Assembly: GCA_018651445.1 (NCBI GenBank)
Contig: JABIDZ010000087.1
Location: forward strand, 1 to 7,175
DNA from: Candidatus Iainarchaeum sp.
GTDB lineage: Archaea; Iainarchaeota; Iainarchaeia; Iainarchaeales; JAAZKV01
Reading direction: 5' to 3'
DNA length: 7,175 nucleotides
Position 1 is the stretch's first letter; each line of letters opens with the position of its first letter. Under the pieces are notes generated by a model. The model was not told the DNA's origin. It ran no database searches and saw nothing but the letters and a program-made list of their open reading frames with translations. Both the position numbers and the translations under genes were made by a program. Below are positions 4,901-7,175 of this stretch, one piece after another.

Positions 4901-6478
4901 ATGGCTTTATCAATTAAAAATCTTTCAATTAATATTGGAGACCGAGAAATCATTCGTGACCAAGACGTCGGAATCGGAGACGGTGCAAAAGTAGGACTTA
5001 TTGGAAGAAACGGAGTAGGAAAAACAACTTTATTAAAAGCGATTTTGAAACAAATAGATTATCACGGAAAAATTGATTTTAATGGAAAAGCAGCTTATTT
5101 TTCTCAACACGTAGATCTAGATAAAACAAAAACAGTCCGCGAAACAATTAGTGAAGGCGCGACAATACACCATCAAAATGAATTTGAAAAAAGACTAAAA
5201 GAAATTGAAGTTCTTCTTGCGCAACCAGCAATTTATGAAGACCACGCAAAATTAACTAAACTAACTGAAGAATACACACACTTACAAACAGATTTAACAA
5301 AACACCAAAACTTACGCCCAACAAATAAAATAAAATCTATTTTAAGTATTCTTAATGTAAAAGAAGAATGGTTAGATCAAAACGTTGGTTTGATTTCAAC
5401 CGGACAACGAGCGATAATTGCTCTTGCCCAAATCCTGTCGTCTGACGCGGACTTATTGCTTCTTGATGAACCAACAAATCACTTGGATTTTGCAAGACTC
5501 GCTATTTTAGAAAATTATTTGAAGAATTTTCGCGGAACCGTAATAATGGTAACACACGACAGATATTTTTTAGATGGTGTTTGTGACACAATCTTAAAAA
5601 TTGAAAAAGGAAAATGGATAAAATACAATGGAAATTATACATCTTATGTTAGAATGCGTGAAGATCGGTTTAAAGCAGAACAAACCGCGTATCAACTTGA
5701 AAAAAAGTATATTGCTAATGAAAAAGACAAAATTGCACGAATTGGAAAAGGAAAAGCCAAAGTAAAACAAGGAAAGTATCGAGAAAAACTCCTTGCAAGA
5801 CGTGAGGTAATGGAAAAACCCGATCTTGATAAATCAAGATTTTCTACAGTGCTCGAAGCAAAGAAAATACATGTATACAATGTTCTAGAACTAACAGATC
5901 TCTCTGTTGGATATGATACCCCATTAATTTCTGAAATTAATCTTAAAGTAGGCGTTGGAGAAAGAATTATTTTAACGGGTGAGAACGGTATTGGAAAAAG
6001 CACTTTGTTAAAAACAATAGAAGGCCGCGTAAAAAAATTACATGGCGAAATTGATTTTGATAAACAAGCAAAACTTGGTTATATTGATCAAGAACTAAAA
6101 GATCTTACGAGTCACAACACGCTTTACGAAGAGATTTATGAAATGACTAAAGATCATGCTAAAACTCGTCAACAATTGTCTATTGGAGGTTTTGTTGATG
6201 ATGCTGAAGTTAACAAAGAAGTATCAAAACTTTCTCTTGGAGAAAAGTCTCGCCTTAATTTAATCAAAGTGTTAATAGAAAAACCAAATATCTTGTTACT
6301 TGACGAACCAACTAATCACTTGGATCTAGATGCTTGTGAAATAATTGAAAAAGCTTTTCTAAATTATAAAGGAGCAATACTAGCGGTTTCACACGACAAA
6401 TATTTTATTGACAAGATTGCTGACAAAATAATCAATGTTGAGAACGGAAAAGTTGAACACTTTCAAAGAAAAAAATAA
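4901..6478 (+). CDS. ABC-F family ATPase (ribosome-associated translation factor)
   Basis: A 525-residue soluble protein with two fused ABC ATPase domains and no membrane segments, the hallmark of ABC-F. Domain 1: Walker A GRNGVGKTT (35-43), signature LISTGQR (164-170), Walker B LLLLDEPTNHLD (185-196), H-loop H219. A charged linker of about 85 residues (about 237-322), which in this family reaches the ribosomal P-site tRNA, follows. Domain 2: Walker A GENGIGKST (360-368), signature LSLGEKSR (444-451), Walker B ILLLDEPTNHLD (464-475), H-loop H498. Both catalytic Glu (190, 469) are present, so it should hydrolyse ATP. The first signature (STGQ) departs from LSGGQ. ABC-F proteins bind the ribosomal E site to rescue or tune translation, or to displace antibiotics; sequence alone does not show which applies here. 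It follows a methyltransferase and a structured leader, and no Shine-Dalgarno sequence precedes the ATG. Confidence 0.93.
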   Translation: MALSIKNLSINIGDREIIRDQDVGIGDGAKVGLIGRNGVGKTTLLKAILKQIDYHGKIDFNGKAAYFSQHVDLDKTKTVRETISEGATIHHQNEFEKRLKEIEVLLAQPAIYEDHAKLTKLTEEYTHLQTDLTKHQNLRPTNKIKSILSILNVKEEWLDQNVGLISTGQRAIIALAQILSSDADLLLLDEPTNHLDFARLAILENYLKNFRGTVIMVTHDRYFLDGVCDTILKIEKGKWIKYNGNYTSYVRMREDRFKAEQTAYQLEKKYIANEKDKIARIGKGKAKVKQGKYREKLLARREVMEKPDLDKSRFSTVLEAKKIHVYNVLELTDLSVGYDTPLISEINLKVGVGERIILTGENGIGKSTLLKTIEGRVKKLHGEIDFDKQAKLGYIDQELKDLTSHNTLYEEIYEMTKDHAKTRQQLSIGGFVDDAEVNKEVSKLSLGEKSRLNLIKVLIEKPNILLLDEPTNHLDLDACEIIEKAFLNYKGAILAVSHDKYFIDKIADKIINVENGKVEHFQRKK

Positions 6479-6499
6479 TTCGCTACCCCCAATCAAAAG

Positions 6500-6515
6500 G
6501 AAAGAGGTATAAATA
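6500..6515 (+). promoter_or_regulatory. Strong BRE/TATA promoter, leaderless
   Basis: GAAAGAGG followed by TATAAATA (6508-6515) is the best archaeal-type promoter in the window. Its centre is about 24 bases before the ATG at 6535, so the transcript should begin at or very near the start codon. A bacterial reading (TATAAT at 6523-6528) lacks a -35 partner. Confidence 0.6.
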
Positions 6516-6534
6516 ACTTAGTTATAATTTATTT

Positions 6535-7155
6535 ATGCATAATTCGCCAGCAACACAAGGACGCCAAAAAGCTAAGAGAACTAAGGTTTTAAGCACTGCC
6601 GAAAAAATAGCAATAGATCTTTTTCACCCAAGAAAGGGAAAATATCATTTAAAAAGAGGCCCCGAATTAAAAATACGAAGAGTAAGATATGTTTTAAGTA
6701 AAAATAGAAAAAGAAAAGGTGTTGTTGCTAAAGCCATTGGAGAAGACTCGATTTATTTTTCATATTATCCACTTGCTGAACACGCAAAACAATTTTCTAA
6801 CGCCTCAAAACCATTAGTTGCGGGTGGCCCATCAAGTGTTTTGCCAGGATCCGTCGGTGTTTTGAGAATTTTGTTACATGGAAAAGTAGCAGAAATTACA
6901 CATCTCCAAGGTGCGTTTTCACAAAAAGCTGGAAAGTTATCTCGTTCAATGGTTTCAAAACACGGTGGTTGGAGACAGCATATCTTAAAAGCCCTTTTTG
7001 AAGAATTAAAAACAAGAAAAATAAATGAGTTTTTTATTAGATCTCAAAAAGAAAATCAATCTATGTCAAAAACATCTTTAGCCTTGCTAGAAGATTTTGC
7101 TAAACAAAACGGATTCATCAGAACATCTGATCAAACATTCATTAGACAAAAATAG
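6535..7155 (+). CDS. Basic protein of unknown function with GNAT-like C-terminal half
   Basis: A 206-residue protein I do not recognise. The first 65 residues are very basic (KAKRTK at 12-17, KIRRVRYVLSKNRKRK at 46-61), which suggests RNA, DNA or ribosome contact. Residues 66-105 include a Gly/Ser/Pro-rich stretch (AGGPSSVLPGS, 96-106). The C-terminal part has an order seen in GNAT acetyltransferases: a strand at about 108-124, GGWRQHILKALFEELK (144-159) as a possible acyl-CoA loop plus helix, a strand EFFIR (165-169), then a helix and NGF (192-194). It lacks a clear R/Q-x-x-G-x-G/A motif, so acetyl-CoA binding is uncertain. It has no signal peptide or membrane helix. It sits 56 bases after the ABC-F gene with its own strong TATA box, so it is probably a separate transcript. 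It ends with TAG 20 bases before the window edge. Confidence 0.6.
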   Translation: MHNSPATQGRQKAKRTKVLSTAEKIAIDLFHPRKGKYHLKRGPELKIRRVRYVLSKNRKRKGVVAKAIGEDSIYFSYYPLAEHAKQFSNASKPLVAGGPSSVLPGSVGVLRILLHGKVAEITHLQGAFSQKAGKLSRSMVSKHGGWRQHILKALFEELKTRKINEFFIRSQKENQSMSKTSLALLEDFAKQNGFIRTSDQTFIRQK

Positions 7156-7175
7156 ATAATACCCCCGCCGAGAAA

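Noticed and set aside
5692..6003. 103-codon open frame antisense to the ABC-F gene
   Set aside because: It lies wholly opposite a well-supported conserved gene, its Phe/Ser/Pro-rich translation looks like a shadow of Lys/Glu/Gly-rich codons, and it has no promoter of note.
6484..6490. TACCCCC after the ABC-F stop and again at 7160-7166 after the last gene
   Set aside because: Two short copies are too little to call a repeat or signal, and a C5 run also occurs inside the methyltransferase gene near 4119.
1..7175. CRISPR arrays, tRNA or rRNA genes, insertion sequences, prophage or toxin-antitoxin genes
   Set aside because: No regularly spaced repeats, cloverleaf sequences, transposase or integrase motifs, or terminal inverted repeats were seen on reading both strands.

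Overview
This AT-rich window most likely comes from an archaeon of the DPANN group (Woesearchaeota/Pacearchaeota-like). The main evidence is promoter architecture: several genes have an A-rich BRE-like element plus a TATA box about 24-28 bases upstream of the start codon, leaving little or no 5' leader, and no start has a convincing Shine-Dalgarno sequence. The partial first gene encodes a Cys-rich surface protein with a C-terminal membrane anchor, a style common in such genomes. Several proteins are of bacterial rather than archaeal type (TsaD, TsaE, ABC-F, bacteriohemerythrin), so a Patescibacteria/CPR origin cannot be excluded. TAA, TAG and TGA are all used as stops, so TGA is not recoded.

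Layout. Bases 2-508 (+) hold the C-terminal end of a cysteine-rich, membrane-anchored surface protein. A HIT-family nucleotide hydrolase/transferase follows 4 bases later. A stand-alone bacteriohemerythrin with its own TATA promoter comes next (1029-1460). A 58-residue two-helix membrane protein lies on the minus strand at 1479-1655, convergent with the hemerythrin. A minus-strand operon (3885 to 1712) encodes a fused TsaC-TsaE protein and TsaD, joined by an ATGA overlap. Diverging from it on the plus strand are a class I SAM-dependent methyltransferase (3988-4785), an ABC-F ATPase (4901-6478) with a structured leader, and a basic protein with a weak GNAT-like C-terminus (6535-7155).

The genes at 1712-3885 form a compact t6A unit. 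TsaC makes threonylcarbamoyl-AMP, TsaD transfers the threonylcarbamoyl group to A37 of ANN-decoding tRNAs, and TsaE is the ATPase that resets bacterial TsaD. Two of the three are one polypeptide here, and the usual bacterial partner TsaB is not in the window. If the host is an archaeon, this would be a bacterial-type pathway where Kae1/Bud32/Pcc1/Cgi121 (KEOPS) is expected. The ABC-F protein also acts on translation.

The most notable observations are the TsaC-TsaE fusion beside a bacterial-type TsaD, and the ABC-F leader. The leader holds two tandem hairpins, a U-rich tract, a direct repeat permitting mutually exclusive pairing, and an overlapping 27-codon ORF, a layout resembling an attenuator. 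No tRNA, rRNA, CRISPR array, insertion sequence or phage gene was seen. No gene-free stretch exceeds about 115 bases once the 58-residue ORF is counted.
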